A stretch of 64,000 nucleotides of DNA from Phymatolithon calcareum (lineage: Eukaryota > Rhodophyta > Florideophyceae > Hapalidiales): the NCBI GenBank assembly GCA_977006965.1, contig OZ345362.1, forward strand, positions 2,728,001 to 2,792,000. The letters run 5' to 3'. A program made the position numbers and the translations under genes. Positions 40,979-53,132 of this stretch are shown in pieces (within the stretch, counting starts at the first letter, position 1; each line of letters starts with the position of its first letter). Below the pieces are notes generated by a model that was given only the letters and a program-made list of their open reading frames with translations, did not search any database and was not told the DNA's origin.

Positions 40979-40984
40979 TTTATT
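40979..40984 (-). terminator. Probable polyadenylation signal of the RING gene
   Basis: The plus-strand TTTATT is AATAAA on the minus strand, about 102 bp after the RING gene stop, inside the short convergent gap with SmpB. Confidence 0.5.
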
Positions 40985-41085
40985 GAACGGGGAAAGAAGC
41001 GCTTGCGTTCAAGTCGAAGAAATTCACTCTGCTGCTTGCAAACATCGCCAATAGCACAACTATGACCGTTGTCTGCTTTTCTATT

Positions 41086-41798
41086 CTACACCAGAACTGC
41101 CTCAATGTCATCAGTGATATTGGTAATTTCGTGGGCGTCAATCTCTAAACTCTCGTCCACTCCTGTGAGAGTTGACGCTGTCTGTAGAATTGGCGTTTTG
41201 CAAACCGGACAGGATGGGGTACTTTCTGTCTGGCAACCCAGTGATTGAAGAACCCATCTGTCAATGCATCTTTTGTCGACAGAGAACAATTTGAAAAGTG
41301 AAGAGAGTTGCGAATAAGTCAGAGATTGCTCCGTTTGTTCTCGACGTAAGAGGAATTGCCATTGCGCGAAGAAACTTACGAGATATGAAAGACGTGCGAA
41401 CAGCACAATTTCCGGATAGCACTGTCACTGTTAATATTGTCCAGACACACAGTGCAAGGTTCAAGCTCGGTGATATTTCCAATTTGCGCCGGGCATTCCT
41501 CGTTCAATCTTCCAAACTGCTTGACGATATTCCGTATAAGGGGAAGCTTCTCCTCGTTTTCCGGCCTCATAAATCGTGAAAGATCCGAACGCAAATACCG
41601 CCGGAAGGACATTTCACGAAACACAGCAATCGCTGTGAAAATAAGCCAAAGCAAAAGGAATATCGCCAGCGTCTGAAGAGCAAGCTCGCCCTCTCGTCCA
41701 GCACTCGGTTGCTGCGCTGCCTCCCGAGCCCAAATTCCTGCACATGCTTCCCCGATGCAAAGTGTAGTGCCCCTCTGTGGCATTTTGAGGGGCGCCAT
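41086..41798 (-). CDS. Membrane-anchored RING-H2 E3 ubiquitin ligase (two exons; intron 41270-41379)
   Basis: Exon 1 (41380-41798) and exon 2 (41086-41269) are separated by a 110-nt intron with GTAAGT at its 5' end and ACAAAAG at its 3' end. Splicing gives 200 residues and completes a RING: CTVC..LCCSHVFHIS joined to CIDRW..CPVC, so the intron splits the zinc-binding site. Before the RING is one transmembrane helix (LQTLAIFLLLWLIFTAIAVF, about residues 42-61), then a basic patch. One membrane span followed by a cytosolic RING-H2 is the ATL/RNF layout, implying E2-dependent ubiquitination at a membrane. The C-terminal tail is acidic. Substrate and compartment cannot be read from sequence. Confidence 0.93.
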
Positions 41799-43676
41799 GG
41801 CTTTGACGGAAAAGTTCTTCCTGTTACGATGTGTTGATTATTGTAGCAGGGATGCTTGGTGCCATGTTACGGTGTCCGCGTTCGTGGTTTAGATACCGTT
41901 ATGGAAAGCGATGCCAGGCTGGTGTGATGAATGTTGAATGTTGCGGATAGTGCTATGGACACAATTCCAGCAGTCAATAGCCTTCTCGGTTGCTAAGCTT
42001 CAGGTTTGGGTGTAGACGGGTGCATTGAAATGCATGCTGGTATTCAATTCGCACGTGGAATGCAGTGCCAGGTGATAGTGTGGTCGCTGGGAATTTTTAA
42101 CATATGTCCATTCAAGAGGGGCACCTGTTCAAGAGTTTCAAGAATATACTGCTGCAACGTTTATGTCCCTTTCTTCTGGAACACGATGCATTCAAGCATA
42201 GTACAGCTTCTGTAGTTGTTACGATGCTTGTCAAATTATCTATGCCATGGTGTCGTCCTTCTAAATTGCCATACGTGATACATCTTGCACCACGTAGCGT
42301 CCTGATTACCTGCCAATCGCGAATATTTATAATAATTTGTCATTCCACGGCGTGATAGAGAGGTCGCGTTGCGAGCGCGACAGCAGAAAGAGTTTCAACG
42401 ATTTTCTTTCCTGGCTTTCTCTTACATCACCGTGTCACTGCCGTGGTCGTTCACTGAGCAAAAGTTGGACACTTCATATTTGAAAATTTTCTCGACACTG
42501 TGGTAAAAAGAAGCCAACCTTTCAATGTGCTCTAACTCTCATTCACGGTGCAGTGTTAATAAAGCAAGACTCTTACAAAAACACAATACTATACTCCACA
42601 ATTTAGCCTGGAATGAGTTCCCTCGGAGGCAAAAGGAAGTCAAAGAAACCGGCTTCAAAGTTCAAATAAAGAGCCGGCATCTGGCCCGTGAGAACAGCAG
42701 AAGCTTTGTCCAGGGTCCGTTGTAAAGTCTTGCTGTGGCTCAAGTTATATCCCTGGAGAATGCAAGAAAACGTAAAATGGACAGGTGCCATCGCCAGAAG
42801 AAAACTTTACCTTGCGGTTAAACATCGGCAGGAAATTTCTACTGTGACGAGCAGAAGAATGAAACTTACAAATAGCTCGACAAGAACTATATTCCCATGC
42901 TTTTTCCTTGACATGCCGCTTATATAAACCACTCGAGGACGATGGAAGAGAACATTCCTCGGATGATAGCATAGCAAATGAATGACGTCAGCGCGCTAAA
43001 AAGAAAAGTTTCTTTTTTTCTTAGTGTAACACGATTCAGTGGAGTACAAAAACCCACCTCTGGTCTCCTTCGGGACCTCGAGGGGGAAAATTACTCCCCT
43101 ATCAATGTCAGCATAGACGTGTGGAGCACTTTGGTCCTTAAATTAATGATGGTGGAGAAGAAGCCCTCCATGTTGCACGATGCGACCCAGGTTTCCGCCA
43201 TGGCAACATCAACAGTGGTTTCCGCGCCGTACAAATACGTTTTAGTTGAATGATGTGTTCTGGTCCCGAACTAGATAAGCTCAATGCCCTTGATAACCAC
43301 AGGTAGCACGCTGAAGACGTCTGTGGAAAGAGCATACAACAGAGTTAGGGATAAGCTGAAATCTTAAAAGAGGCCAATTGGGACGAGAGCAAGAACGGAT
43401 GGCAGCAGGAGAATGGACAGGTTCGACAGCGTATCAGATTCTTCGACAAGTTCCTTCTCGTGATCGCCTCTTTCTAAAGCTTTTTGCACGGCAGGGTTTC
43501 TCCAAGATGTCGAACGGCAAAGTGAGACCAAGAAGGTACTCCGCCCCAGGTGGAGAGGATGGCAGTCCCATTTCATAACTTTTCAAGCTTCCATTGGGAA
43601 ACCCCATTATGAATGTTTCTAAATGACGTTTTTCTTCTCCGCCGTTGTTCAGAATAAAACATATAGCATGTAATAT
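41799..43676. other. Gene-poor region
   Basis: There are 1.9 kb with short random-looking frames. I see no repeat of note. Upstream exons of the zinc-finger sequence at 43677 could hide here. Confidence 0.45.
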
Positions 43677-44025
43677 TTGCAGCAGGACGTTCGATCAGTC
43701 GTCATATTTGTACACGAAAAACTAAGGCCATGGCCCTGCCGAAAATCGGAATGCCATAAAACGTTTGCGCAGCGCTGTGCGACTCGGAAGCACTTAGACT
43801 CTTTGCACGCCGGGAAGAAGCCCTTCCACTGTGTTGCTTGCGGAAAGAACTTTTCCAATACGTACACTGCAAAGAAAGAAACGGTTTGGTAAGCGCCGGT
43901 CGCTTACCGGCCACGTTCACTAAGTACACATGAAACTCGAGCCACATTCTTGCGAATATGCTGGGTGCAACGCCAAATTTGGACAGAAGTCGCACCTGTC
44001 CACACACATGAAGAGGAAGCATTGA
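43677..44025 (+). pseudogene. C2H2 zinc-finger gene, broken or with unresolved splicing
   Basis: Two intact-looking fingers flank a damaged one. Finger 1 is C-x4-C-x12-H-x4-H in PCRKSECHKTFAQRC..KHLDSLH, followed by the classic linker AGKKPFHC. Finger 2 starts CVACGKNFSNTYTAKK but loses its histidines at a TAA. Finger 3 is in another frame: HSCEYAGCNAKFGQKSHLS ending THMKRKH before TGA 44023. A GTAAGC...CACTAAG stretch between them could be a 37-nt intron, but its removal does not join the frames. No ATG precedes finger 1; a TTTGCAG acceptor-like string does (ending 43682). It may be a decayed gene or a multi-exon gene I cannot resolve. Confidence 0.6.
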
Positions 44026-44692
44026 CGTAGAGTAACTTATTCCTTGCCCGACTTCATTAATAGTCCATTTTACCGATACCAAAACACACACCAGGTGAAT
44101 ACGTGCTAGAAAACATTCGACAAATTTGTCGTCGTGGTATTCCAAGTGCACCACTGATAGACTTCGAACAAGAGATATGCGATTGCCTTCTCCTCTCCCG
44201 TCAAATGCCGCCTTCGGAACTGAAGAGATTTCAGAAAGCGTGGAAACAGCGCTTAGCAATGACAGGAATAGAGATTCCAATCTATAATAATGAATGCTTA
44301 TTCCCCTATGAGGCTAGTAAGCAGTGGAGAATGCATGATGCTCTAACGGCGAAGTTTGTCCAGACGATGTAAGACGTCTTGCGACTGTCCTGCTCCAACA
44401 ATTTATGTGCATCAAATCAGAACCGAGCTATGAAGCAATGATTCAAGATCGAGTCAAGCGATCCGCGCGTTCATCACGTATGCAGTATATTGCGAGTGCC
44501 ATCGAATCGTCTATCCACGGCAAGCCCATTCAATGCCAAGTGTACAAAAGCTATCCCAATCCCTTTTACTTAGTCACATTGATTTATCTGCATTTCATGC
44601 ATTCGTGTCATCGCAGGAGTTCGTATGCTCCTCACTCGAGACCTTTAGGGTTTGAAGAGTTAGAGTGCGTTTAGACATAAGTGTTTCCGCCC

Positions 44693-44729
44693 AGAGAGAG
44701 AGAGGAGAGGGGGAGGAGGAAGTAGGAGT
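44693..44729. repeat. GA-rich purine tract
   Basis: This is an AG/GGA simple-sequence run of about 37 bp. GAGA-type tracts can act as promoter elements, but no start codon follows closely. Confidence 0.7.
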
Positions 44730-45337
44730 AAATTGATCATTTTCACCGCAAAGATTGCGCGCCGTCGAGGCCACACACGATCGCAATAGCGGCAACGTGC
44801 TGACGACCCTGAACCACGCTATACCGGCCAACGACATAGCATCGTCACTATCACCGCCGGGTTCTCTAAGCAGTGCTTTTTATTTTTCCTCTACTTATGT
44901 TACGGAAGAACGTTAATCCTGCCAACTAATAGTTAGCACGTTTCTTCTCTGCCTGCCGCTCGTCGTTAGACGATTCCATCCGAAGCAATTGCGGTGGTTC
45001 CACAATTGGCGAGTTCACGTGGACGAGATTCCAATCTAGGAGATATAAGAAACCTGCATCGGGTTAGATATCGAAGATAGCGAGGAGTTGCCCCAGAGGC
45101 TTTTTAAAATCCCCAAAATACACACCTTCCCTGGCCGTAGCCCATAATATAGAGTTTCATAAACTGAACTGTGGATCCACTTCACAAGCCTCAAAATCAC
45201 TTTCAAGCGGTCTTGCAAAATGTCGTCGACTCGCTGAAATATAATCATGTAATGTCCTCTCAGCAACGTCCACATTTCCTTCGGCCCTGAAACACGTGAC
45301 GGCATGGCAGTCTTTGAAAACTACTCTACAGTAAACC

Positions 45338-45418
45338 CAGAATACTCCATCATCTGTTAATGAGGACCGCTAGCTCACTGAGCTAGCGGTCCTCATTAAC
45401 AGATGATGGAGTATTCTG
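45338..45418. repeat. Perfect palindrome: 40-bp arms, 1-nt spacer
   Basis: Arms 45338-45377 and 45379-45418 are exact reverse complements. The centre reads GCTAGCTCACTGAGCTAGC. No divergence between the arms implies a very recent origin or active homogenisation. Confidence 0.95.
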
Positions 45419-46380
45419 CTAAGCTCAGCCCATGACCCAGCCTCCGAGCCTCAGCTTCCAGAGGAAGAACATTTTCGAGAGCGACACAATGCGTAGAGTC
45501 CAGACGGCAGCTCAGACCATAAATGCCCGAGGACAAACGCCGAGCAGAAAATGAAATCCACCTCCGGCAAGCCCAAGGGCCAATGGATTGGATTTCGGTT
45601 TAATTGAAGGTCCCTTTGTCAATTATCGTTGGACCTGAGAGACCTTTCGTTACGCTACAATCCTTCGCTTACGTTTTCATTTAAGTAGTGCACTTCGGAC
45701 ATTTCTTTGGACAGTATCAACTGCCATTTCCAGCATCCCTTTTCCAAGGGCCAATGTGCGGGATTAGGCACTGTATTTGGATATTATAGAAGAGAAGAAG
45801 CCTCGATTTCGTGCACTATAGTAGCGGTAAATTTGAAACCGTATCTTCGCACGTCGTCATTGGGATGTGTAGTTTGGGCGTGCTTTCCTAATTATCCAGC
45901 AGAAAATATCGCCCTGCTGTGTTCTAAGTAGAAGATAATTCAGCATTAAAAGCACTGCCTGGCGCGCCCCATCGGGGAGAAGGCAGTTTACACACAAGCC
46001 GAATTACGGTCCAGAGGCAGAAGATGGACAGCTGTACCTCCTGGAATGAACAATACGCGTCGACTTCTCCCTTGGTTTTCGGGATGTAGAGTCTGGATGG
46101 GAGATTTTTATAAGTGAGCAATGTAGAGCCAGTACAGTATCATGCGTTTAGGTACCATCCAGGAGAATGGTTGGCACGCATAGGCTCCAGCAGAGAAATG
46201 AAATCTCCAGGCTTAATAGTGGCATGGTCCAGATAGCCTACGAATCTGCCAATTGTGATTTTTTCATCTTAACTGTTTCCTGTGACGGCGATAGAGACTT
46301 TAAGTAGTAAAATGTATGCATAGAACGAGAAAACACTACAAAACACATGGTGCGACTTTCTGTTGACATCATGTGATATC

Positions 46381-46417
46381 TTTCTTCCTAGCTTCCATCA
46401 TGGAGGCTAGGAGGAAA
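46381..46417. repeat. Hairpin: 17-bp stem
   Basis: Positions 46381-46397 pair with 46401-46417 (two G-U) around a short loop. A second, 10-bp stem lies at 46451-46473, so two small hairpins sit side by side about 400 bp upstream of Rae1. Confidence 0.7.
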
Positions 46418-46851
46418 TCTGAGACGCGGTCGAATGAAGAAAATTTGATTCTCGTCAAATATCATTTGACGAGACTGTTTCTTGTCCCACTTTTGCAGGT
46501 GCACCAAGTTTTTGGAAGGTGAGGTGCGCTGTCCTTACAGTCGTCTTACGGAAGGAGGCTCGAGAGTTTTCAATTACAGTGAGTAAATTGCAAAAGAATG
46601 TTTTTCCGTTATTTTTGTTGTACAATTGGGCTCGTACTATTGGTGGAGCACCTTGGCATGCACACGTATTACATCGTTTATGCCAGCATCTGCGTTGTGT
46701 ATTTTTCGAAGAATTTTCGTGGGTCATCATTGCCAAGGATCTTTTGTAGATCCCTTTCGAGTTGCGTTGTACTGTCCATCCCAACCGGTCTTGCAAATTG
46801 CAAGTTGTAATCCCCTCAGCGCTCCGTTCCATCCTCCCAGCCGCGCGCAAG

Positions 46852-47919
46852 ATGGGGTTCTCAACAACTCCCAATAACGCGCCAAACAATCCTAATGGAG
46901 ACGTTCTTCTCACGAACCCGCCATCAGACACGGTGCAGTCGCTCAAGTTTTCCCCGGGTGCTCTGGCGCCAAAAAGCTTCCTTGTTTCAGGGTCTTGGGA
47001 CAGTGAGGTACGATGTTGGTCTGTTGATTCGAATGGGCAGTCTCAGCCAGTGAACATGCACAAGCACGCCGGTCCCGTGCTCGATGTTGCGTGGAGTGCA
47101 GATGGACAGGCCGTCTTTTCCGCATCTGCTGACAAGACGGCCAAGATGTGGAATTTGGCAACAAATACACAAACGACAGTCGCTGCGCATGACGCCCCAA
47201 TTCGCCACATCTTCTATTGTAATAATTTTGCAAACGGTTCACCATGTATCGTCACTGGATCTTGGGACAAGACGATTAAGTACTGGGATGTACGTGCACC
47301 TACTGGTAAACCAATGGGTTCCGTGCCGCTCTCCGATAAGGTGTACGCCATGGATGCGCGCTCTCCGCTGCTCGTTGTGGGTACCGCGGACCGTCAACTT
47401 CGTGTGTATGACATTCGTAAACCTACTGTGGTTTTCCACGAGAAGGGCGCTCAACTGAAGCATCAGTTCCGGTGTCTTGCGACCTTTCCGGATAGTATGG
47501 GGTATGCGGTTGGAAGCATTGAAGGGCGTGTGAGTATTGACCATATTCAGGAGGGAGACCGGAAATCTGATTTCGCGTTCAAGTGTCACAGAGAGAACGA
47601 ATTAATATATCCTGTGAATTCGATTGCGTTTCATGAGGAGTATGGTACATTTGCGACGGCTGGAAGTGATGGCGGGTTTAACTTCTGGGATAAGGATAAT
47701 AAGCATCGTCTCAAACAGTTTCAGAGACTCAATCAGCCGATTACCGCAGGGGCGTTCAGTCACGATGGCAGTATTTATGCGTACGCTGTCGGCTATGACT
47801 GGAGCAAGGGTGCGGAGCATCATAATCCGGCTACTGATAAGAAGTACGTGCTATTGCATGGTGTGCAGCCGGGAGAGATTAAGGGAAAGAAAGCTACGTC
47901 AAAGGGAGGTCGGAGATAA
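46852..47919 (+). CDS. mRNA export factor Rae1/Gle2 (WD40)
   Basis: The frame encodes 355 residues from ATG 46852. Rae1 is a seven-bladed WD40 propeller that binds nucleoporin Nup98 through its GLEBS motif and works in mRNA export and spindle assembly. Family signatures include an N-terminal NPNGDVLLTNPPSDTVQSL, then SFLVSGSWDSEVRCW, VFSASADKTAKMW, IVTGSWDKTIKYWD and QLRVYDIRKP. HRENELIYPVNSIAFH and TFATAGSDGGFNFWDKD complete the set. The C-terminal blade ends YAVGYDWSKGAEHH, which is diagnostic of Rae1 rather than of generic WD40 proteins. An AATAAA lies 70 bp downstream. Confidence 0.97.
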   Translation: MGFSTTPNNAPNNPNGDVLLTNPPSDTVQSLKFSPGALAPKSFLVSGSWDSEVRCWSVDSNGQSQPVNMHKHAGPVLDVAWSADGQAVFSASADKTAKMWNLATNTQTTVAAHDAPIRHIFYCNNFANGSPCIVTGSWDKTIKYWDVRAPTGKPMGSVPLSDKVYAMDARSPLLVVGTADRQLRVYDIRKPTVVFHEKGAQLKHQFRCLATFPDSMGYAVGSIEGRVSIDHIQEGDRKSDFAFKCHRENELIYPVNSIAFHEEYGTFATAGSDGGFNFWDKDNKHRLKQFQRLNQPITAGAFSHDGSIYAYAVGYDWSKGAEHHNPATDKKYVLLHGVQPGEIKGKKATSKGGRR

Positions 47920-48320
47920 GGGCTGGAGATTGAGTGAGCTGTACACTTTATGTTCATGTGTTGAGTATTCCTATGCTCTGCAAGTGGTAATAAAATCATC
48001 TAACTTGATATTCGGGAACAGAACCAAGTTGCGCGTGAGCTTGAAAAATGCATCACCATCTTCTGTTTAGGAGCAATGCGCAAAGCGTGTAGTAACGCAT
48101 GGGAGGACGAGGACGAGGAGGAGAAGATGCAAGGGGTGGGTAAGAGAGGTACGGAAATTGTTGTTTCTTTAATATTTTGTACAAAGCAGCACCCAACAAT
48201 ATTGGCTAAAGAAGGCACGCGACACAATACAGAAGCGATCAGAAAGCGTTATGGAATGATTTCAAGAAGGCAAATGCGAAGGTTGCAGTTGCAGGAACAT
48301 AGCATTTGGTTGGAAAAAAC
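47920..48320. other. Convergent spacer between Rae1 and histone H3
   Basis: These 401 bp hold AATAAA for Rae1 at 47989-47994. I found no metazoan-type histone 3' stem-loop after the H3 stop, so the histone mRNA is probably polyadenylated. Confidence 0.5.
47989..47994 (+). terminator. Polyadenylation signal of Rae1
   Basis: AATAAA lies 70 bp after the stop codon. Confidence 0.55.
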
Positions 48321-48761
<441 letters not shown>

Positions 48762-48955
48762 TCAAATTAAGAGGGAATTTCCCTTGCTTTGCGAACGGCT
48801 GTACTTCTCGTCCTTTCTCGACTGGCGAGGACGGAGCAAGTACAGTACATAAAGCAGTTAATGGAGGGTCGCCATATTTCCCGCCATACTGAACGTTTGC
48901 CAAAATCTGTCAGCACGTAAGTGCTCGCCGAAAAACGTTTGACCCCGAGAGAGTC

Positions 48956-48975
48956 ATTGGCGCGCGCGCGCCAAT
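48956..48975. promoter_or_regulatory. CCAAT/E2F-like 20-bp palindrome upstream of histone H3
   Basis: ATTGG at 48956-48960 and CCAAT at 48971-48975 flank a (CG)n core, making overlapping TTGGCGCG sites on both strands. TTGGCGC is close to the E2F/DP consensus, and inverted CCAAT boxes bind NF-Y. Both are known regulators of S-phase histone genes. The function here is inferred from position (about 225 bp upstream of the H3 start). Confidence 0.5.
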
Positions 48976-49141
48976 AGCAGTAATGCAAAACGATACACTG
49001 CATTCGTAATAGCCAATGATATTGCGATAAACTGTATCTCTCGAAAAAAAAACTCGGCGCTATGGTATGAATGATCTTGTTCATGTGACCTGAAATCGTA
49101 AGACTGAACGGAAGGGAACCAAATTTATGGTCTGTGCTTTG

Positions 49142-49613
49142 TACTGTACCACGCTGATGGATACGGCTGCTGTAGCCATTACAGTAAGTCTGCCACTACA
49201 GTACTGTACCAGTCTGAGTCAATGCCTTCCAGTATTCCCAATCACACTTTGCAAATGTCTACTGTACAGAGTCGCGGCAAAAGAGGGAAAGGATAGAGCA
49301 CAGGAGACGCCAATCGCCATCGCAAGGTGTTGTGCGGTATCATCCGGGGTATACGCAAGTCCTCTATTTGTCATCTTGCTCGTGGTGCCGTTGTCAAACG
49401 AGTCCTTAGAAACGCGCAATGTGCTTAAGGTCTTCCTTGAGAGCGTCATTCGGGACATGAAGTTTACGGACCATAGTCCTAGCCAGCTGTCGGTTTCATT
49501 GTGGAAGTTACAGTTGGACGTACACACAGTCAGTGATAGACTTCGAGTACAACCTTCATGCATCAGGGACGACTCCTACAGCAAGTTCAACGCTAATGAT
49601 CTACAGTACAGTA
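49142..49613. promoter_or_regulatory. Cluster of TACTGTA/TACAGTA motifs between H3 and SnRK1
   Basis: Copies lie at 49142, 49180, 49197, 49202, 49260, 49602 and 49607, with a further one at 48841. They fall in the divergent region upstream of both H3 (minus) and the kinase (plus). A 194-codon frame overlaps this block but has no family features. Confidence 0.45.
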
Positions 49614-50213
49614 TATCGAGGGCCTCTGCCAGGTATTGTCCGCAAGATGAAAAAAATAGAGATGTGAAAGAAGAAGCCGAAATTTCAACGGCTCTCGTTT
49701 GCGTAGGATGAGGCGCCTTAGACCAGGGCGTGTCCAAGGGTGAGTACATTCTTCCGCCGACAATCCCCAGGCGGCGATGCACTCCGTTACGGCTTAAAAT
49801 TTGAGCAGCAAGCGGCTGTGCCAACTTTCGCCATTACAGTGCATCATAAAATCGCAAAAGCTGAATAACAAAAATATTTCGAAAAATAAACGAAAATGAG
49901 ATTCCCCTCTTCCATTTGTCCAATCAGGGTTCTCAACGTTAAACACACTTTGATCGGACCATACGCGTTCCACGCCACGTTTATGGAAAAACAGCCTGTC
50001 CTTGCCACACGCTCAACTCGCACTGGGGGCGAGGTTGCGAGCGATGCGCATACTGAAGAGAAGCAAAGCACAGAGAAACGCCCCCATCTTGATTCGTGTG
50101 GCCTGCGTCTTGCGGTTGGCGCCATCTGCCGTCCGCGCCGGCGAATGTGCCTGAACGCGCCGAACGCGTATCCCGCCGAATAATCCTATCGGTTTTTGCC
50201 TCCTGTTCGCGTC

Positions 50214-51932
50214 ATGCAGGCCGGGAACAAAATCGGCAGTTACCGCATCGGCAAAACTTTGGGCGTTGGTAGCTTCGGCAAGGTTAAGCTCGCAGAACAT
50301 GAGCACACTGTACGTTTCTCTCTATTGCTTCAACCGTTGTGCCCATCGACCGCGTCTGCAATCGCGTGCGCGTTTGTGGCTTTCCATGGTGGCGGTTTCC
50401 AGCCAAAACGCTCTGTCATGCGCGTCATTGAGCTCTTAACTAGCGTTTCCAAAGCATACTAATCAGATTGTTTTCTATGTTACATGTTTCGATCGCTTGT
50501 TTGTAAATGCAAATGTATACCGTACTGCATGCACCCTATACGAATATCTTTGCCGTTTTGCACGACTCACGGCTCTTATTTACCGCCTTATTCATGGACG
50601 CAGCATAAGAAAGTGGCCGTGAAAATCCACAACCGACAGAAGATTCGAGCGCAACAACTCGAGGAAAAGGTCAAACGGGAGATAAAAATTTTGAAAATGT
50701 GCATGCATCCGCACATTATTCGACTCTATGAAGTTATCGAGACCCCGCAGGACATCTACGTTTTCATCGAATATTCATCGGGCGGTGAACTGTTTGACTA
50801 TATCGTCGAACGAGGCCGTCTTGCGGAGAATGAGGCCCGTCGTTTCTTTCAACAAATCCTCTCCGGGGTCGAGTATTGCCACCGCAACATGATAGCGCAT
50901 CGCGATCTCAAGCCGGAGAACCTGCTGCTGGACAAGAACTCCAACGTGAAAATCGCTGACTTCGGCCTTTCGAACAACATGAGGGACGGCTGGTTTCTAA
51001 AAACGTCTTGCGGAAGTCCAAACTATGCGGCCCCAGAGGTTATTTCCGGTCGCCTCTACGCTGGCCCAGAGGTCGACATCTGGAGCTGTGGTGTTATTCT
51101 CTACGCCCTGCTATGTGGTACGTTGCCCTTTGATGACGAGAGCATTCCGTATCTTTTCAAGAAGATCAAAGGAGGCATTTACACCTTGCCAAGCTACCTC
51201 AGCGATCACAGTAAGGATCTTATATCGAAAATGCTTATCACGGACCCTCTAAACCGCATTAGTATCGACAGTATCCGGAGACATCCTTGGTTCACGCGCG
51301 ATTTGCCTCGTTATCTTGACGTCGTTCCGCGAGTCGGCACTCAGCTGGAACATATCGATGATGAATTGCTGACCCGCATTATACGCGCCACCGGATACGA
51401 CAGAGATAAAGTATCACGAGCATTAAGGAAGGGGAGACGCAATTATCTTACTGCCGGTTACCATCTCGAGAAGGATGCGGAGGCCCCGATGGACGACCAT
51501 AGACGAATGGCCGTATTCCGCAAACCAACGTTACGTGCTGACTCGCCGTACCTCAACGGTGCCGCCGGATCTTCTGGTTCATCTTCTCGCGCGTTCGCAG
51601 TCGGATCTGATTCAGGTGAGGACAGATATGAACAAGCGATGATCCATGAGTGGACTGCAGGTGTGCGTTGTCGACAGACGACTGCGGCAGATGCGATGAT
51701 GGAGATATACAGAGTTCTGCATGCGTTGAAATGGTTGTGGAAAACGCCGTCGAATGAAAGTTTTCAGATCCGAGTGCGTGTGGCACGTGCCGGCTTCGAC
51801 GAGCCTGTACGTCTGTGTCTGCAGCTTTTCAAGGCACCGACTTGCTACTATCTTGACGTTCATAGGACTGGTGGTGACACCATTGCTTACTTTGCAGTGT
51901 GTTCGGAACTTTTAAGGGCATTGAGATTGTGA
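50214..51932 (+). CDS. SnRK1/AMPK-alpha (Snf1-related) protein kinase (intron 50310-50603)
   Basis: Exon 1 (50214-50309) encodes IGSYRIGKTLGVGSFGKVKLAEHEHT with the Gly-rich loop. A 294-nt intron (GTACGT..GACGCAG) follows, and exon 2 (50604-51932) starts HKKVAVK with the ATP-binding lysine. The spliced protein is 474 residues. Also visible are AHRDLKPENLLLD (catalytic loop), ADFGLSNN, and the activation loop LKTSCGSPNYAAPE with the threonine phosphorylated in AMPK/SnRK1. A UBA-like autoinhibitory segment (DDELLTRIIRATGYDRDKVS) and a C-terminal regulatory (KA1-like) domain that would hold the beta and gamma subunits follow. This is the energy-sensor kinase of eukaryotes. The ATG at 50214 is placed as in the family. 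Confidence 0.96.
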
Positions 51933-53132
51933 CATTTGGATTGCATGTTTTTGCGGGTTCTTGTGCCCTGGTTTTTCCCCTTGACTTACCTGATTTTTGC
52001 TTGAGTGCGATGATAGTCCGAATATCGCTCAAGATGAATGGAAGGTTTTGTGCGAGTCGCTAGGTTTCTATTCCTTATCTTTGTATTTGGTTGCCAGTTT
52101 AAAAGACTTTGACGTTTGAAGACACGATGGACAGAAACTTATCTGTGAATAAAATTGAAGTGAACTACAAGGTCCGACAGAAACAATGACTCTTGGATGC
52201 TGTCGGTCTAGAGGGCAGTGCAAACTATGACTATTGTACTGTTTGTCCTGACGATGTATCGATCGGTCGCAGTTTGGCAATACTATGCAGCTCGCACGTT
52301 GCAACAATGCAGCTTTCGAGAAGACACATTGCCAACACTGACTGATGATTGCCATTGCTAGAAACCCCCAATTGGAATCCTGCTGGTCCTGGACTTGTTC
52401 TAATGCTTTCGAAGGAGAGTACAATATGTTGTCCTTTGGAAGAACATATTAGTTTGTACACGATTGTCCAAAGAGGGCGAAGTAGCACGACTCGGTAGGA
52501 CGATAGGTGTGGAGTAATTCACAGACTATAAAATATCTGCTTGGAAGATATCTGTCAATTTCGGGTATCATTCCTTTTTCAACTGCCTGAGGGCGGTGAA
52601 GATTCAGCTTCGGACTATCGTTCAGAAACCACTTAGTATTCTGACAAAAAGTGCGGTACCATGCTTGAGAGAAGAAGAAGAAATGTAGATTTTAATGACA
52701 AGTTACCAACGCGTCTGCAGTGCATGGGACAACTTTGCGAGTGCCAAGACGCCACGGGTATGGTCTGTTTTGGTTTGCGATACCATGCTGGAGACAGTAA
52801 ACGGAAATGGAGGAAGAGAAACCCTCGAGACTGCTGTATCGGGATCATAAAAGGTCACCACTGTGAAACGAGTCTTATCATCGATGTTATGCATGTTCTT
52901 TGGGACGCTATGCGCAATTCAGCACATACCGAAGAGATGAACCCCACGCCCGAGAAGTGGGCGTCCAGAAAAACACTTCCCGTTCACAAGCCAAGGACAT
53001 TTCCAGGTCACCAAAATCACAATATGCAACGGAATTCAACGTAATGACTACACGGCCAAAACTGTACCACGAGTACGACCCCCGGGAATCGAGCTCGAGT
53101 ATCATCCAGCATCGCAAAAATGGGTTTCGACC
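51933..53132. other. Convergent intergenic region
   Basis: There are 1.2 kb with no supported gene. GAATAAAAT at 52140 could be the kinase polyadenylation signal. No TACAGTA/TACTGTA copy was seen. Confidence 0.5.

Larger units (their letters stand above)
44026..46851. other. Gene-poor region upstream of Rae1
   Basis: There are 2.8 kb without a firm gene. Two frames of 89 codons at 44103-44372 and 44405-44674 are separated by a GTAAGA..CAG stretch that might be an intron, but they match no family and the joined frame hits a stop. Repeats are listed separately. TACAGTA occurs at 45327 and 46133. Confidence 0.45.

Noticed and set aside
44103-44674. Two 89-codon frames that might be exons of one gene
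   Set aside because: Joining them at the GTAAGA..CAG sites leads directly to a stop, and neither resembles a known protein.
49127-49711. A 194-codon frame with ATG between H3 and SnRK1
   Set aside because: It has no family features or coherent composition, and it overlaps the TACTGTA motif cluster in a promoter-like region.
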